Shown: positions 17,101 through 25,912, counted from the first letter of the stretch. The stretch: DNA of 64,000 bases from Planctomycetota bacterium (GCA_016779205.1 JADHOC010000025.1:1-64000); one strand, 5' to 3'. The notes: generated by a model not told the origin, from the sequence alone. Numbers and translations: made by a program.

Positions 17101-19679
17101 CCCGGGCGGACGATGACGACGTGGAGCTGGTCGGGTTCGAGCTCTCCCTGGGCAACGGGCGGCTCCTCAAGGGGGACTTCGGCGAATTCGACGGAGATCA
17201 TCTACGCCTCGAGGGGAAGCCGGCCATCCTCCGCGTGGCCGGCTTCGAGGTCGCCGCCGAGTCCATCGAGGTAGACCTCGTCGACTACCTGTTGAAGACC
17301 GGGCGTGGCGTGATCCGGAGCCTGGGTGAGGCGTCGGCCGCGGTCCAGGAGGTCGAGTTCGCCGGGATCGAGTCACAACTCGTGGGCGACGAGATCCTCG
17401 TCACGATCAACGCGCCATCGTTCACCTCCGGCGCGGACAGCGCGCGAGCGGACTTCGTCGCGCTCTTCCTCGACCGGGCCCGCTGGAAGGCGCGGGGGGA
17501 CAGCGCGTACCGAGGCATCCCCGAGCCTGAGTCCGAGGCCCCCGCCGCGCCCGCGCCGTCAGCCAAGCCGAACTTCCTGGCCGAGCTCCTCTTCGAGCTC
17601 CAGACCCGCGAGTTCGGCCAGTACATCCGCTCGCTGTACATCGAGGGGGGCTTCGAGGTCCTGCGCGGCGACAACCGCTCGGCGACCGGTGACCGGGTCT
17701 ACATCGACCTGCCCATGGCGGCGGCGTGGGCCGAGGGCTTCGAGCTCTCCTACCCCCTCGAGACCCGCGGGCAGGATGTCCCCCTTCGGATCCGAACCGA
17801 CCGCCTTGAGTCCGACGAGGCGGGGGCGCTGGTGGCGAACGGTGCCACGCTCACGACCTGTAGCCACGAGGTCCCCCACTTCGTGGTCCGGACCCGCAAG
17901 TTCTCCCTGTCACCGCGCGATGACGGCCGCTGGCGCTTCGCCGCGCGCGGGAACCGGATCAAGTTCGAGGGCGGCTTCGGAATGCCCCTCCCGTCGATCG
18001 GCAACGTCGTCCTGGACGAGGAGTTCGGCGTCGAGGGCCTCGAGGACGAGGCCGGTGAGGTGACCCCGCTCAGCGACATCGCGGTGGCCCAGACGGCGCG
18101 CTTCGGGGCCACGCTGGGGGCGGCGTTCCGCTTCGACGTGGGCGGGTTCGGCTCCTGGATCGGCGAGCGGATCGGCATGAACCCTGAGAAGATCGAGGGT
18201 AAGTGGGACGCCTCGGCGAGCTACCTGTGGGACCGTGGGCCGCTCCTCGGCCTCGGGCTGAGCCTGCGGGAGCACGAGCCCGGGGATGACCCCGGGGAGG
18301 ACTTCCGGGTCGACGCCTTCGTCGGGGGGATCCCCGACAGCGGCATGGACCGAGGCACGGTCCGGGTCCCCGAGAGCGAGCGAGACACCCTGCGCCTCTT
18401 CGGGTACGTCAGGAGCCGCTACCCGATCGTCCGGGGCGAGTGGATCGACGTGGCCGTGGCGTCCCAGACGGACGCGGGCGTGCAGTCGGAGTTCTACGAG
18501 AACGACTACCAGCGCTTCGACCAGCGCGACACCTTCGTGCGCTGGCGGAAGTCCTTCGGTGCGGACTACCTCGCAGCAGGGGCCCAGAAGCGGATCAACT
18601 CGTTCCGCAGTCAGAAGGAGGAGCTGCCCTCCTTCATGGCCTACCGCGGTGAGCGCGCCGTGGCCGATGTCGCCGGCGTCCCGCTGCTCTACGGCGGGTC
18701 GTTCGAGGCGGGCTACTTCCGCCGCCGCGAGGGGGCCGCGAAGGAGGACCTCTTCTCCGACCTCCCCGGCGGCGCGCAGCTGGGCATCGGGGACGGCGAG
18801 TCCGGGCGCGCGGACCTCATCCAGCGGGTCGCGCTGCCGATCCAGACCGGCGTCGGCGCGATCAAGGCCACGCCCTTCGCGGAGGTCCGCGGCACCGCGT
18901 GGACCGAGTCCTTGGACGAAGCGGGCGAGGACCCGCTGCGCGGCGCCGCGATCGCCGGCATGGAGCTCTCGACGACCCTCCACAAGATCACGGACAGCGG
19001 CTACCTGCACGCCCTCGCCCCCCGCATCTCTGCCTCCACGGACCTCTGGTACGAGGAGCAAGGCGGTGAGCTCATCCCGTTCGACCGCACCGAGGAGCCG
19101 ATCGACGGCGACCGGTACGAGGCCGGGCTGCGGGCCCTGTGGCAGCGGCCGAACACCTTCGAGACCTTCGACCTCGACGTCCGCGCCACCCTGCTCCAGG
19201 ACCGCTCAGGCGACCGGGAGGACCTCAAGCAGATCGGCACCCTGGGGCGCTACATCACGGGCTACGGGAGCGGTGAGGGGCTGATCGGGATCCTCCACGA
19301 CGCCAGGTACGACGTCGAGAACACCGAGACGACCTACACGCGGAGCACCTTCGCGGTGCGCCCCGCCGACGACTACCTGTTCGAGGTCAGCTACGGTCAG
19401 GCGCGCGCCATCGATCGGGCCGAGCTCTACGAGACCGGGGGGATTGGCGGCCGGTGGCTGATCGACCCCAAGTGGGAGGTCGAGGCCCGCTACTCCCGCG
19501 ACCTGCGCGTGGGGGAGTCCCTGCTCACCGAGTTCGTGCTGCGTCGATTCAGCCACGACTTCGTCCTGGACCTGATCTTTCAGGACCGGGCCGGTGAGGG
19601 GGGTACGACCGTCGGCCTGAGCTTCAAGCCGCTCCTCGGTTGGACCAGGAGCCGCCTCGGGCTCCTCGACCGGCGCTAG
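14175..19679 (+). CDS. Giant LptC/LptA/LptD-like fusion, LPS transport and outer-membrane assembly protein
   Basis: An 1834-residue protein starting at GTG 14175. Residues 3-20 are a single membrane span (LIIFALVFGGGASLLWYLE) as in LptC. From about 90 to 1090 come repeated OstA/LptA-type beta-jellyroll units (for example LRGEPTVAYVV, RARGGLTARLEG, and the VRAEGGV phrase seen at about 275 and 715). The region 1120-1280 matches LptD: the sequence around ATLTTCSHEVPHFVVRTRKFSL, then an alternating FAARGNRIKFEGGFGMPLP, the Cys-containing segment preceding the LptD barrel. Residues 1290-1834 are rich in alternating hydrophobic/aromatic strands ending RLGLLDRR, consistent with an outer-membrane beta-barrel. 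LptC, LptA and LptD are normally separate proteins; having all three regions in one chain after kdsD is unusual. Individual domain borders are estimates. Confidence 0.75.
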   Translation: MRRLIIFALVFGGGASLLWYLESERLRSDSDRAGLRGVERPTETSIPPFVPPSERDEEGPAVPQDPEVTPDDQGALLEGERAVTSGAQRTNLPPRRVGEPRLVLVTSDMQPIDEQGTRYELTGIEVDSFVVNGAPRAEEPKSSSIEAEKGYLELVSDDLGLEFDEDINVQLEAVVVQQLMNTPLAPLTLEAARLDAKLALDELRSVGDDLVTFTSRDIRGTGRGLVGLGAIGSLSFEGGADVTLELGDERAARIRSKEGGQLNIISSPEVEGTERRMIRVRAEGGVLLVFGDASGAMADGDSVAVEAGFVDVDLEIGGEGEPNRILDARAGGGMEVRRGRDRFQGQEGHIEFEGARPRRVTLRGEPTVAYVVEESDEELRLELTGEGPVTADLDAGDGAAAPGAQQFVFLGPGTLVATDRGGTISFQNEARGRGLSDRSGATVLLSGSVRVISVEGELESESVLATYREAGGALLTTEGPSTIRARREDGVFRAEARGGLTARLEGESWFIDEARDFEAEALGEEPHRISAEKVRDVDLAAETLSATGRVRYQSLWGEARAAAATLTGGGAIDLVGEEGEPVVLDLLPEGESLREAAERVAGVSTGTVRAATLNVSRDTFTAVGEAIAELQGTDGVWRLDCDQLMGRRGVAEGGAATPFQFEVLGVRQLQLESGLERSRFEAEKIWVDGVMLGEAGAEVAIDQTKSSEVRAEGGVRATIQSLAPEGPLEFLAMWSVEAASATLKREARGADLRAPFTLVADEVTRAHYEAAGVSADITADRLEVDGVVGSKASMTDEDRDAALVGSSLIATGRVETSFMMNPSRPPILGRGDRFLLMDGQRGQLGADPGKRVRARGMLPDRDEPYVLTARSVDFSRIQLRAVEPILELSGSNPLMEFGGIRLSRISGEYLEASREMAVLSGTSEAPVLGTGVNDEGQEVSIKARRLEFPLGGIGEAETDAGAPKLNIGPHEPVPPARADDDDVELVGFELSLGNGRLLKGDFGEFDGDHLRLEGKPAILRVAGFEVAAESIEVDLVDYLLKTGRGVIRSLGEASAAVQEVEFAGIESQLVGDEILVTINAPSFTSGADSARADFVALFLDRARWKARGDSAYRGIPEPESEAPAAPAPSAKPNFLAELLFELQTREFGQYIRSLYIEGGFEVLRGDNRSATGDRVYIDLPMAAAWAEGFELSYPLETRGQDVPLRIRTDRLESDEAGALVANGATLTTCSHEVPHFVVRTRKFSLSPRDDGRWRFAARGNRIKFEGGFGMPLPSIGNVVLDEEFGVEGLEDEAGEVTPLSDIAVAQTARFGATLGAAFRFDVGGFGSWIGERIGMNPEKIEGKWDASASYLWDRGPLLGLGLSLREHEPGDDPGEDFRVDAFVGGIPDSGMDRGTVRVPESERDTLRLFGYVRSRYPIVRGEWIDVAVASQTDAGVQSEFYENDYQRFDQRDTFVRWRKSFGADYLAAGAQKRINSFRSQKEELPSFMAYRGERAVADVAGVPLLYGGSFEAGYFRRREGAAKEDLFSDLPGGAQLGIGDGESGRADLIQRVALPIQTGVGAIKATPFAEVRGTAWTESLDEAGEDPLRGAAIAGMELSTTLHKITDSGYLHALAPRISASTDLWYEEQGGELIPFDRTEEPIDGDRYEAGLRALWQRPNTFETFDLDVRATLLQDRSGDREDLKQIGTLGRYITGYGSGEGLIGILHDARYDVENTETTYTRSTFAVRPADDYLFEVSYGQARAIDRAELYETGGIGGRWLIDPKWEVEARYSRDLRVGESLLTEFVLRRFSHDFVLDLIFQDRAGEGGTTVGLSFKPLLGWTRSRLGLLDRR

Positions 19680-19683
19680 CCGA

Positions 19684-20445
19684 TCAGTTGCCCACGGGCG
19701 TCCAGATCAGCCCGTCCTGGGCCGTGAGTCCGGCGGCGGCGAGCGCCACGTCCGAGCTCATGTCGGCGCTGGCCGAGAAGGCCGCGTCGAAGTTGGGGGT
19801 GCGGTTCAGCCCGTCATAGGCGCCGCCGGTCTGGTCGATGGTGTTCCTGGTCGCGACCACGTCGCCGATCTCGTTGATCATGAACGCGCGACGGCCGGTG
19901 CGGTTGATCTGCTTGGGCCACGCATAGCAGCACCACATCAGCTCCGCGTTGGCGCTCCCGGGGTAGGGCCCAGGCTTGGATCCGCCGGTGTCACGCTCCG
20001 CCAGTCCGCCGACAGGCGCGGAGGCGCTGTTGTCGGGCAGGAACATCTTGAAGTAGTAGCCGTTGCGCTCGATCACCCCGTCGCCAGCGTCGGAGATGAA
20101 GACCGCGAACTGCTTGGACAGGAACGACGGCTGCGCGCTGTCGCCGACGGAGCCGATGCCGGTCCCCACCTGCGACCAGACCCGGACCGGGGTCTCACCG
20201 GAGAGCTCCCCGAAGTACCCAGCCTCGCCGCCGCCGTCGATGTCGGTATCGATGGTGACGCTCGAGATCATGTTCTGCTGCGCCGTCGCGATGGACCTCA
20301 GGGTCGAGATCGTGGCGTTCTCGTTGGCCGAGACGCGGGCGCTCACCAGCTTGGGAATCGCGATGGCGGCAACGATCGCGATGATCGCGATCACGATCAT
20401 CAGCTCGATGAGGGTGAAGCCGGACTGCTTGTGAGGACGAGGCAT
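19684..20445 (-). CDS. Type II secretion/type IV pilin-like prepilin
   Basis: A 253-residue protein with a class III prepilin leader: PHKQSGFTLIELMIVIAIIAIVAAIAIP, with cleavage expected after the Gly before FTLIEL by a prepilin peptidase and the conserved Glu at mature position 5. The hydrophobic alpha-1 helix is followed by an alpha-helix (NATISTLRSIATAQQNMIS) and a beta-rich globular head that includes a Cys pair (MWCCYAWP) and an acidic loop (TDIDGGGEAGYFG). Planctomycetes have many such single pseudopilins without adjacent secretion genes, as here. It is convergent with the Lpt-like gene with only four bases between stop codons. A role in a pseudopilus or fimbria is inferred from the leader only. 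Confidence 0.85.
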   Translation of the reverse strand: MPRPHKQSGFTLIELMIVIAIIAIVAAIAIPKLVSARVSANENATISTLRSIATAQQNMISSVTIDTDIDGGGEAGYFGELSGETPVRVWSQVGTGIGSVGDSAQPSFLSKQFAVFISDAGDGVIERNGYYFKMFLPDNSASAPVGGLAERDTGGSKPGPYPGSANAELMWCCYAWPKQINRTGRRAFMINEIGDVVATRNTIDQTGGAYDGLNRTPNFDAAFSASADMSSDVALAAAGLTAQDGLIWTPVGN

Positions 20446-20589
20446 TGGATTCGTGCGCAGGGTCGGCGCTGGGGCGCCGGAAGGATCGGCCGGCCCTGGG
20501 CGGGCCTGCGTTGCCTGCTATCGACGGGATCCCTGGATTCCTTGAGAACCCCTCGATGTACCTCGGAAACACCCTCCCTGGGGCCTGGA

Positions 20590-20609
20590 GCGCCCCCCGG
20601 AGGGGGCGC
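20590..20609 (-). terminator. Hairpin after formate-tetrahydrofolate ligase
   Basis: A perfect eight-base inverted repeat (GCGCCCCC/GGGGGCGC) with a four-base loop that reads TCCG on the coding strand. It begins six bases after the fhs stop. There is no U-tract, so rho-independent termination is uncertain; it may instead protect the 3' end. Confidence 0.5.
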
Positions 20610-20615
20610 GGTCGC

Positions 20616-22310
20616 TCAGAAGAGGCCCAGGATCTCGCCGTTCTCGTCGATGTCCACCTGCTTGTAAGCGGGCGTCCGACCCAGGCCAGGCATGGTCATG
20701 ATCGCGCCCGCATAGACGACGACGAAGCCGGCGCCGGCCGCGAGCCGCGCCTCGCGCACGGGGAAGACGAACCCCTCCGGCGCGCCCTTGAACTGGGCGT
20801 CGTGGCTGAGGCTGTACTGGGTCTTGGCCATGCAGATGGGGAGCTTGCCGTAGCCCTGCTCCTCCAGGCGCGCGAAGGTCTTCTTGGCCGCCGCGGAGAA
20901 CTCCACGGAGCCGGCGCCGTAGATCTTCAGCGCGAGGGCCTCCACCTTCTCGGTCAGGGAGGCCTCGTCCGGGTAGAGCAGCTTGAAGTCGGACTCGCCG
21001 GACTCGGCGGCGTCGATGATGGCCTGCCCGATGGCGGCGCCGCCCTCGCCACCCCTGGCGTGGACCTCGCTGACCTCCGCGGCGCGGGCGCCCGCGGCGA
21101 GCGCGCGCTCCTTGACCACCTCGATCTCCGCCTCCGTGTCCGTGGGGAAGCGGTTGATGGCCACCACCACGGGGACGCCGTAGCTGCGGACGTTCTTCAC
21201 CTGGGCCTCCAGGTTGGAGCAGCCCTTGAGGACGGCCTCGGTGTTCTCCTGGAACAGCTCAGCGGGGAGCGGCCGCCCCTGGCGGGTGGGGTAGTTCCCC
21301 GAGTGCACCTTGAGGGCGCGGATCGTGGCGACCAGCAGCACGGCGTCGGGCTTCATGCCTGAGGCGCGGCACTTGATGTCGAAGAACTTCTCGGCGCCCA
21401 TGTCCGCCCCGAAGCCGGCCTCGGTCACCAGGTAGTCCACGTGCCCCTGGGCCACGCGGTCCGCGACGATGGAGGAGTTGCCGTGGGCGATATTGGCGAA
21501 GGGGCCGGTGTGCACGAAGGCGAGGGTGCCCTCGGTGGTCTGCATGATCGTCGGGTCGATGGCGCGCTGGAGGATCGCGGCCATGGCGCCTGCGACCTCG
21601 AGCTCGTCCGCCGTGACGGGGTCGCCGTTGCGGTTGGAGCCGATGACGATGCGGCCCAGGCGGCGCCGCACGTCCGCGAGGTCGTTGCTCATCCCCAGGA
21701 TGGCCATGACCTCGGACGCGGACGTGATGTCGAAGCCGGTCTCGCGCGGGACGCCGTTCTTGGGGCCCCCGAGGCCGGAGGTGACCTGCCGCAGCGCCCG
21801 GTCGTTGACGTCGAGCACCCGCCGCCAGGTGACCGTGGCCGGGTCGATGTCGAGGGGGTTGTCCAGCAGGATCGACGCGTCGATGGCGGCGGCCAACAGG
21901 TTGTTGGCCGCGGTCACCGCGTGGAAGTCGCCGGTCAGGTGGAGGTTGAAGTCCTCCATGGGGACCACCTGGCTGTAGCCGCCCCCGGCCGCGCCGCCCT
22001 TGATGCCGAAGACCGGTCCCATGGAGGGCTGCCGGATCGCGCAGGCGGCCTTCTTGCCGAGCTTGTTCAGGGCCAGGGAGAGCCCGACCGTGTGGACCGT
22101 CTTGCCCTCGCCGGCGGGGGTCGGGGTGATGGCCGTGACCACGACGTAGCGGGACTTGCTGTCCCCCGGGTCGCCGGCCAGCTTGTGGTTCACCTTGGCC
22201 ATGTAGCGGCCGTAGGGTTCGAGCCCGTCGGCGTCGAAGCCGTACTCACTGGCGACGTCTTGGATGGGGCGGAGCGTGACGTCTCTGGCGATATCTAGGT
22301 CGGAGCGCAT
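20616..22310 (-). CDS. fhs: Formate-tetrahydrofolate ligase
   Basis: A 564-residue cytoplasmic enzyme that makes 10-formyl-THF from formate, THF and ATP, feeding one-carbon metabolism. The nucleotide-binding TPAGEGKT (about 63-70) and the family core SMGPVFGIKGGAAGGGYSQVVPMEDFNLHLTGD follow a conserved N-terminus (IARDVTLRPIQDVASEYG). Further signatures are FANIAHGNSS, EAGFGADMGAEKFFDIKCR and the C-terminal MTMPGLGRTPAYKQVDID. The length is the usual 555-570. A TACCTT -10-like box ends seven bases before the ATG, leaving no room for a Shine-Dalgarno site, so it is probably leaderless. A hairpin follows the stop. It may connect to the methionine/one-carbon genes at 43-45.6 kb, but nothing in the layout links them. 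Confidence 0.96.
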   Translation of the reverse strand: MRSDLDIARDVTLRPIQDVASEYGFDADGLEPYGRYMAKVNHKLAGDPGDSKSRYVVVTAITPTPAGEGKTVHTVGLSLALNKLGKKAACAIRQPSMGPVFGIKGGAAGGGYSQVVPMEDFNLHLTGDFHAVTAANNLLAAAIDASILLDNPLDIDPATVTWRRVLDVNDRALRQVTSGLGGPKNGVPRETGFDITSASEVMAILGMSNDLADVRRRLGRIVIGSNRNGDPVTADELEVAGAMAAILQRAIDPTIMQTTEGTLAFVHTGPFANIAHGNSSIVADRVAQGHVDYLVTEAGFGADMGAEKFFDIKCRASGMKPDAVLLVATIRALKVHSGNYPTRQGRPLPAELFQENTEAVLKGCSNLEAQVKNVRSYGVPVVVAINRFPTDTEAEIEVVKERALAAGARAAEVSEVHARGGEGGAAIGQAIIDAAESGESDFKLLYPDEASLTEKVEALALKIYGAGSVEFSAAAKKTFARLEEQGYGKLPICMAKTQYSLSHDAQFKGAPEGFVFPVREARLAAGAGFVVVYAGAIMTMPGLGRTPAYKQVDIDENGEILGLF

Positions 22311-22317
22311 GCGACAA

Positions 22318-22323
22318 AAGGTA
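22318..22323 (-). promoter_or_regulatory. -10-like TACCTT box seven bases before fhs
   Basis: The sequence before the start on the minus strand reads GCGTTACCTTTTGTCGC then ATG. TACCTT fits TANNNT, and its position puts the predicted transcription start at or within two bases of the start codon. Confidence 0.5.
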
Positions 22324-22389
22324 ACGCTTCTGCGCCCTCGCGAGGGCCTGAGGATGGGTCCACCCCCTCGGGGCTCGATTCCGAGACGC

Positions 22390-23418
22390 TCAGGCGGCCC
22401 GGCGGCCGTGGCGGATCCCGTCGAGGGTCACGGCTCCGACGATGATCCCGCCCACGAGGATCTCCTGGACGAAGTTGGGCACTCCCGACAGGTTGCAGCC
22501 GTTGGCCAGGGTGGCCATCAGGAAGGCGCCGATCATCGCGCCGAGGATCGTCCCCGTTCCGCCCGAGAGCGACGCGCCGCCGATCACCACCGCCGCGATG
22601 ACGTCGAGCTCCTTGCCCATGGCGGTGGTGGGGTCGCCGACCGTGAGGCGGCCGAACTGGAGCACCCCGGCGAGCCCCGCCATGGCGCCGGCGAAGACGT
22701 AGATCGCGAACTTGGTGCGCTCCACGGGCACCCCGCAAAGCCGGGCGGTGGGCTCGTTGGAGCCGATGGCGGTGGTCCAGGTCCCGAAGACCGTGCGGCG
22801 CAGGAGGAACGCGGCGGTGAGGGCGGACAGCCCCATCAGCCAGACCCCGGGGGCGAGGACCAGCCAGTCGGGCACGTTCTCTCGGATGAACCCAGGCAGC
22901 CCCGAGAGGTCGGGGTTCTTGGACATGAACTGCTTCAGCCACCCGCTGGGGGCGTCCACCTTCTGCTCGTCGCCCAGCCACTTCGCCGCCCCGCGCGCCG
23001 CGCCGAGGGTGCCCAGGGTGACGATGAAGGGCGGGAGCTTGAGGAGGGTGATCAGCCCGCCGTTGACCGCGCCCACGGCGGCGCCCGCCAGGACCCCCAG
23101 GAGCGCCGAGGGGAGCTCGCCGTGGCCCGCCTTCATGGAGAGGGCCGTCACGACCGACGCCAGGGCGATGGCCGAGCCCACGGAGAGGTCGATGCCGCCG
23201 GAGCGGATGATGAACGTGGCGCCGATGGCCGCGAGGCCGACGATCACCGTCTGGGTGGCGATGGTCTTGGCGTTGAAGACGGAGAGGAACCCCTCGGGTG
23301 CCACGGCCCCGAACAGCGCCACCACGACGATCAGGCCGAGGAACGGGCCCACGAGGTCGGCGACCTGGCGAGCTCTGGCCGCGCCGCGGCCGGGGAGCGG
23401 TTGATCTTCAGGTTCCAT
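22390..23418 (-). CDS. Sugar ABC transporter permease, RbsC type
   Basis: A 342-residue inner-membrane permease (BPD_transp_2 family) with about ten spans. The diagnostic stretch TFIIRSGGIDLSVGSAIALASV (about 70-90) and AVNGGLITLLKLPPFIVTLGTLGAARGAA are those of ribose/rhamnose/fucose-type uptake permeases. The start ATG overlaps the stop of the ATPase gene by one base (TGATG). It is the last gene of a substrate-binding protein, ATPase, permease operon. The C-terminal half contains the conserved GNLxSPxF-equivalent GGTGTILGAMIGAFLMATLANGCNL. Substrate class: pentose or deoxyhexose. Fucose is suggested by the adjacent fuconolactonase-like gene, but this is inference. Confidence 0.9.
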   Translation of the reverse strand: MEPEDQPLPGRGAARARQVADLVGPFLGLIVVVALFGAVAPEGFLSVFNAKTIATQTVIVGLAAIGATFIIRSGGIDLSVGSAIALASVVTALSMKAGHGELPSALLGVLAGAAVGAVNGGLITLLKLPPFIVTLGTLGAARGAAKWLGDEQKVDAPSGWLKQFMSKNPDLSGLPGFIRENVPDWLVLAPGVWLMGLSALTAAFLLRRTVFGTWTTAIGSNEPTARLCGVPVERTKFAIYVFAGAMAGLAGVLQFGRLTVGDPTTAMGKELDVIAAVVIGGASLSGGTGTILGAMIGAFLMATLANGCNLSGVPNFVQEILVGGIIVGAVTLDGIRHGRRAA

Positions 23419-24941
23419 CAGCGGGTTCCTCCCGTGGCGGCGGCGAGCGCCGCGTCCTCGGTCCAGTCTTCACGGGGGCGGGCGGGCCCGAGGACGCCCC
23501 GGTGCATCACGGCGATGCGGTCGCAGGTGCCCAGGAGCTCCGGCAGGTGGCTGCTCACCATGAGGATAGCCTTGCCCTCCGCCGCCAGCTGGTCGAGCAG
23601 CCGGTACACCTCCACCCGGGCCCCGACGTCGATGCCGCGGGTGGGCTCGTCGAGGAGGAGGATGTCGACGCCGCACTCCAGGAGGCGCGCGAGGGCGACC
23701 TTCTGCTGGTTTCCGCCCGAGAGGTCCCGCACGGGCTGCCCGGTGGAGCTGGCCCGGAGCGAGAGCCGGCCTCGCCAGGGCTCGGCGGCGGCCTCCTTGG
23801 CCTGCCGCGTCACCGCTCCCACGCGGTTCGCGAGGCGCCGGACGCTGGAGAGGGTGATGTTCTCCGCGATGGAGAGGTCCAGGGCGACGCCCTCCCGCGC
23901 GCGGTCCTCGCTGAGGAGCCCGACGCCGAGCTCGACCCAGCGGCGGGGGCGGGGGCGACGGAGCGCCTCTCCGCGCAGCTCGAGCTGGCCCGCGGTCATG
24001 GGGTCCAGACCGTAGAGGCTGCGGAGCATCTCCGTGCGGCCCGCGCCCACCAGGCCGAACACGCCCAGGATCTCGCCGGACCGCAGCTCGAAGCTGGCCT
24101 CCCGCGGGCCGGAGGCGCCGGCGAGCCCCTGGACGGCGAGCGCCACCTCTCCCGGGATCCTCGACGACCGCGGGTACGCCTCCGCCACGGAGCGCCCCGC
24201 CATGGTGGTGACCATCTCGTCGGTGCTGGTCTCCGACACATCGCCCTGTCCCACGGTCTCGCCGTCGCGGAGCACGGTGAAGCGGTTCCCGATGGCCTTC
24301 ACCTCGTCGAGGAAGTGGCTGATCCACAGCACCGTCACGCCGGACGCGACCAGGCGCCGGGTGACCCGGAAGAGGCGTTCCACGTCGGGCGCAGAGAGCG
24401 AGCTGGTGGGCTCGTCGAACACGATGATCGTGGCGTCGAGGCAGAGGGCCCGGGCGATCTCGACCAGCTGGCGGTCTCCGGGCCCGAGGTCGCTCACGAG
24501 GGTGTCGCCGGTGAAGCTCGAGACATCGAGGTCCCTGAGGACCTGGTCGAGCCGCACCCGCGCGGCGTCCAGCCGCTTCACGCCGAGGCGCGACGTCTCC
24601 CGGCCGAGGGTGACATTCTCGAGCACGGAGAGGTGGGGGCAGAGGTTGAGCTCCTGGTAGATCATCGCGACGCCGCGCTCCCGGGCCTCGCGGGGGGAGG
24701 CGGGGGCGAACGGGGCGCCGTCGATCCAGAGGTCCCCCGAGTCCGGCGCCTGGGCCCCGGCCACGATCTTCATGAGGGTGCTCTTGCCCGCGCCGTTTTC
24801 GCCGAGGAGGGCGTGCACCTCGCCCACGTCCGCCTCCAGGTCCACTCCCCGGAGGGCGTGGACGCCGCCGAAGCGCTTGGTGACTCCCTTGATCTGGAGC
24901 CGCGGCGGCCGACGCCGCCGGAGGACGGCGCCGGACTCCAT
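23418..24941 (-). CDS. Sugar ABC transporter ATP-binding protein, RbsA/MglA type (tandem ATPase)
   Basis: A 507-residue protein with two nucleotide-binding domains, as in RbsA/XylG/MglA. NBD1 has Walker A GENGAGKST, signature LGPGDRQL and Walker B ATIIVFDEPTSSL. NBD2 has an altered Walker A region (GVFGLVGAGRTEMLRSL) as usual for this class, signature LSGGNQQK and Walker B DILLLDEPTRGIDV. The ATG at 24941 overlaps the TGA of the binding-protein gene by one base. A GTG codon directly upstream would add one residue. It couples ATP hydrolysis to import through the RbsC-type permease encoded next. Confidence 0.93.
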   Translation of the reverse strand: MESGAVLRRRRPPRLQIKGVTKRFGGVHALRGVDLEADVGEVHALLGENGAGKSTLMKIVAGAQAPDSGDLWIDGAPFAPASPREARERGVAMIYQELNLCPHLSVLENVTLGRETSRLGVKRLDAARVRLDQVLRDLDVSSFTGDTLVSDLGPGDRQLVEIARALCLDATIIVFDEPTSSLSAPDVERLFRVTRRLVASGVTVLWISHFLDEVKAIGNRFTVLRDGETVGQGDVSETSTDEMVTTMAGRSVAEAYPRSSRIPGEVALAVQGLAGASGPREASFELRSGEILGVFGLVGAGRTEMLRSLYGLDPMTAGQLELRGEALRRPRPRRWVELGVGLLSEDRAREGVALDLSIAENITLSSVRRLANRVGAVTRQAKEAAAEPWRGRLSLRASSTGQPVRDLSGGNQQKVALARLLECGVDILLLDEPTRGIDVGARVEVYRLLDQLAAEGKAILMVSSHLPELLGTCDRIAVMHRGVLGPARPREDWTEDAALAAATGGTR

Positions 24942-25912
24942 CACTCGTCGAGGATCGAGAGGTCGGGCTTGAGGAGGGCCTGGACCGAGGGGTCGTCGAT
25001 GGAGGCCGAGGGGACCACCACCACGCCCGTGTCGATGCGGGGCTCCACGGCCTCACCACGGGCGGCGGCGACGCAGGCGCGCACGGAGAGCTCCCCCATG
25101 CGCACGGGGTCCTGGAGCACGAGGGCGTCGATCTCTCCGGCGCGGAGCGCCTCCACCAGCTTCTCGCTGGCGTCGAAGCCCACGAACGCCACGTCGTCCG
25201 TGCGGCCGGAGTCCTGGAGCGCCCGCAGCATCCCGAAGGCCGCGGACTCGTTCGGGCAGAAGATGCCGTCCACGTCCTTGAAGCTGTTGAGGAGGTTCTC
25301 CGACGCCTGGTAGGCCCCCTCGTTGGTGGCGCCGGCGTACTGGTTGGAGGAGATGACCTCGATGCCCGCGGCCTTGCCCACCGCGGCGAGGAAGCCCTCT
25401 TCGCGCTCGAAGGTGCTGGCGGAACCCTCCTGGTAGCGCAGCAGGATGACCGAGCCCTCGCCGCCCATCATCTCGACCAGGGCCTCCCCGGCGAGCTCGC
25501 CGCCGCGGCGGTTGTCGGTGGCGACGAAGGAGGTGCGTCCCTCCCAGTCCAGGTCGCTGTCCGCGACGACCACCGGGATGCCCTGCCCGCCGGCCTCCTC
25601 GGCGGGCGTGACGAGGGCCTTGCGGTCCATGGGCATGAGGACGATCCCGTCCACGCCCCGGACGACGAAGTTCTCGACGATCTGGACCTGCTCGGCGCGG
25701 TCGTCCTCCCGGATGGGCCCCTTCCAGATGACCTTCACCCCGAGGTCCCGGGCGGCGGCCTCGGCGCCAGCGTGCACGGACTTCCAGAACTCGTGGGTCG
25801 TGCCCTTGGGCACGACGGCGATCTGCAGCGTGCCGTCGTCGTTCGAGGCGCCCCCGCATGCGGAGAGCGCGAGGAGGGAGAGGGCAGCGGCCAGTCGAAG
25901 TCGTTGATTCAT
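24941..25912 (-). CDS. Sugar ABC transporter substrate-binding lipoprotein
   Basis: A 323-residue periplasmic-binding-protein-like (Peripla_BP_4) lipoprotein with signal MNQRLRLAAALSLLALSACGG; the lipobox LSAC puts the lipidated Cys at 19. The domain begins LQIAVVPKGTTHEFWKSVHAGAEAAA, and GVDGIVLMPMD and GIPVVVADSDLDW follow, typical of the ribose/rhamnose/allose group. VAFVGFDAS and DALVLQDPVRMGELSV complete the second lobe. It leads the three-gene transporter operon and is divergent, by 66 bp, from the fuconolactonase-like gene, so the two promoters may be co-regulated. A TAGGCT box (25940-25945) lies 27 bases upstream of the start. Confidence 0.9.
   Translation of the reverse strand: MNQRLRLAAALSLLALSACGGASNDDGTLQIAVVPKGTTHEFWKSVHAGAEAAARDLGVKVIWKGPIREDDRAEQVQIVENFVVRGVDGIVLMPMDRKALVTPAEEAGGQGIPVVVADSDLDWEGRTSFVATDNRRGGELAGEALVEMMGGEGSVILLRYQEGSASTFEREEGFLAAVGKAAGIEVISSNQYAGATNEGAYQASENLLNSFKDVDGIFCPNESAAFGMLRALQDSGRTDDVAFVGFDASEKLVEALRAGEIDALVLQDPVRMGELSVRACVAAARGEAVEPRIDTGVVVVPSASIDDPSVQALLKPDLSILDE

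Noticed and set aside
20445..21362. A 305-codon plus-strand open frame over the fhs gene
   Set aside because: Antisense shadow; fhs signatures are unambiguous on the minus strand.
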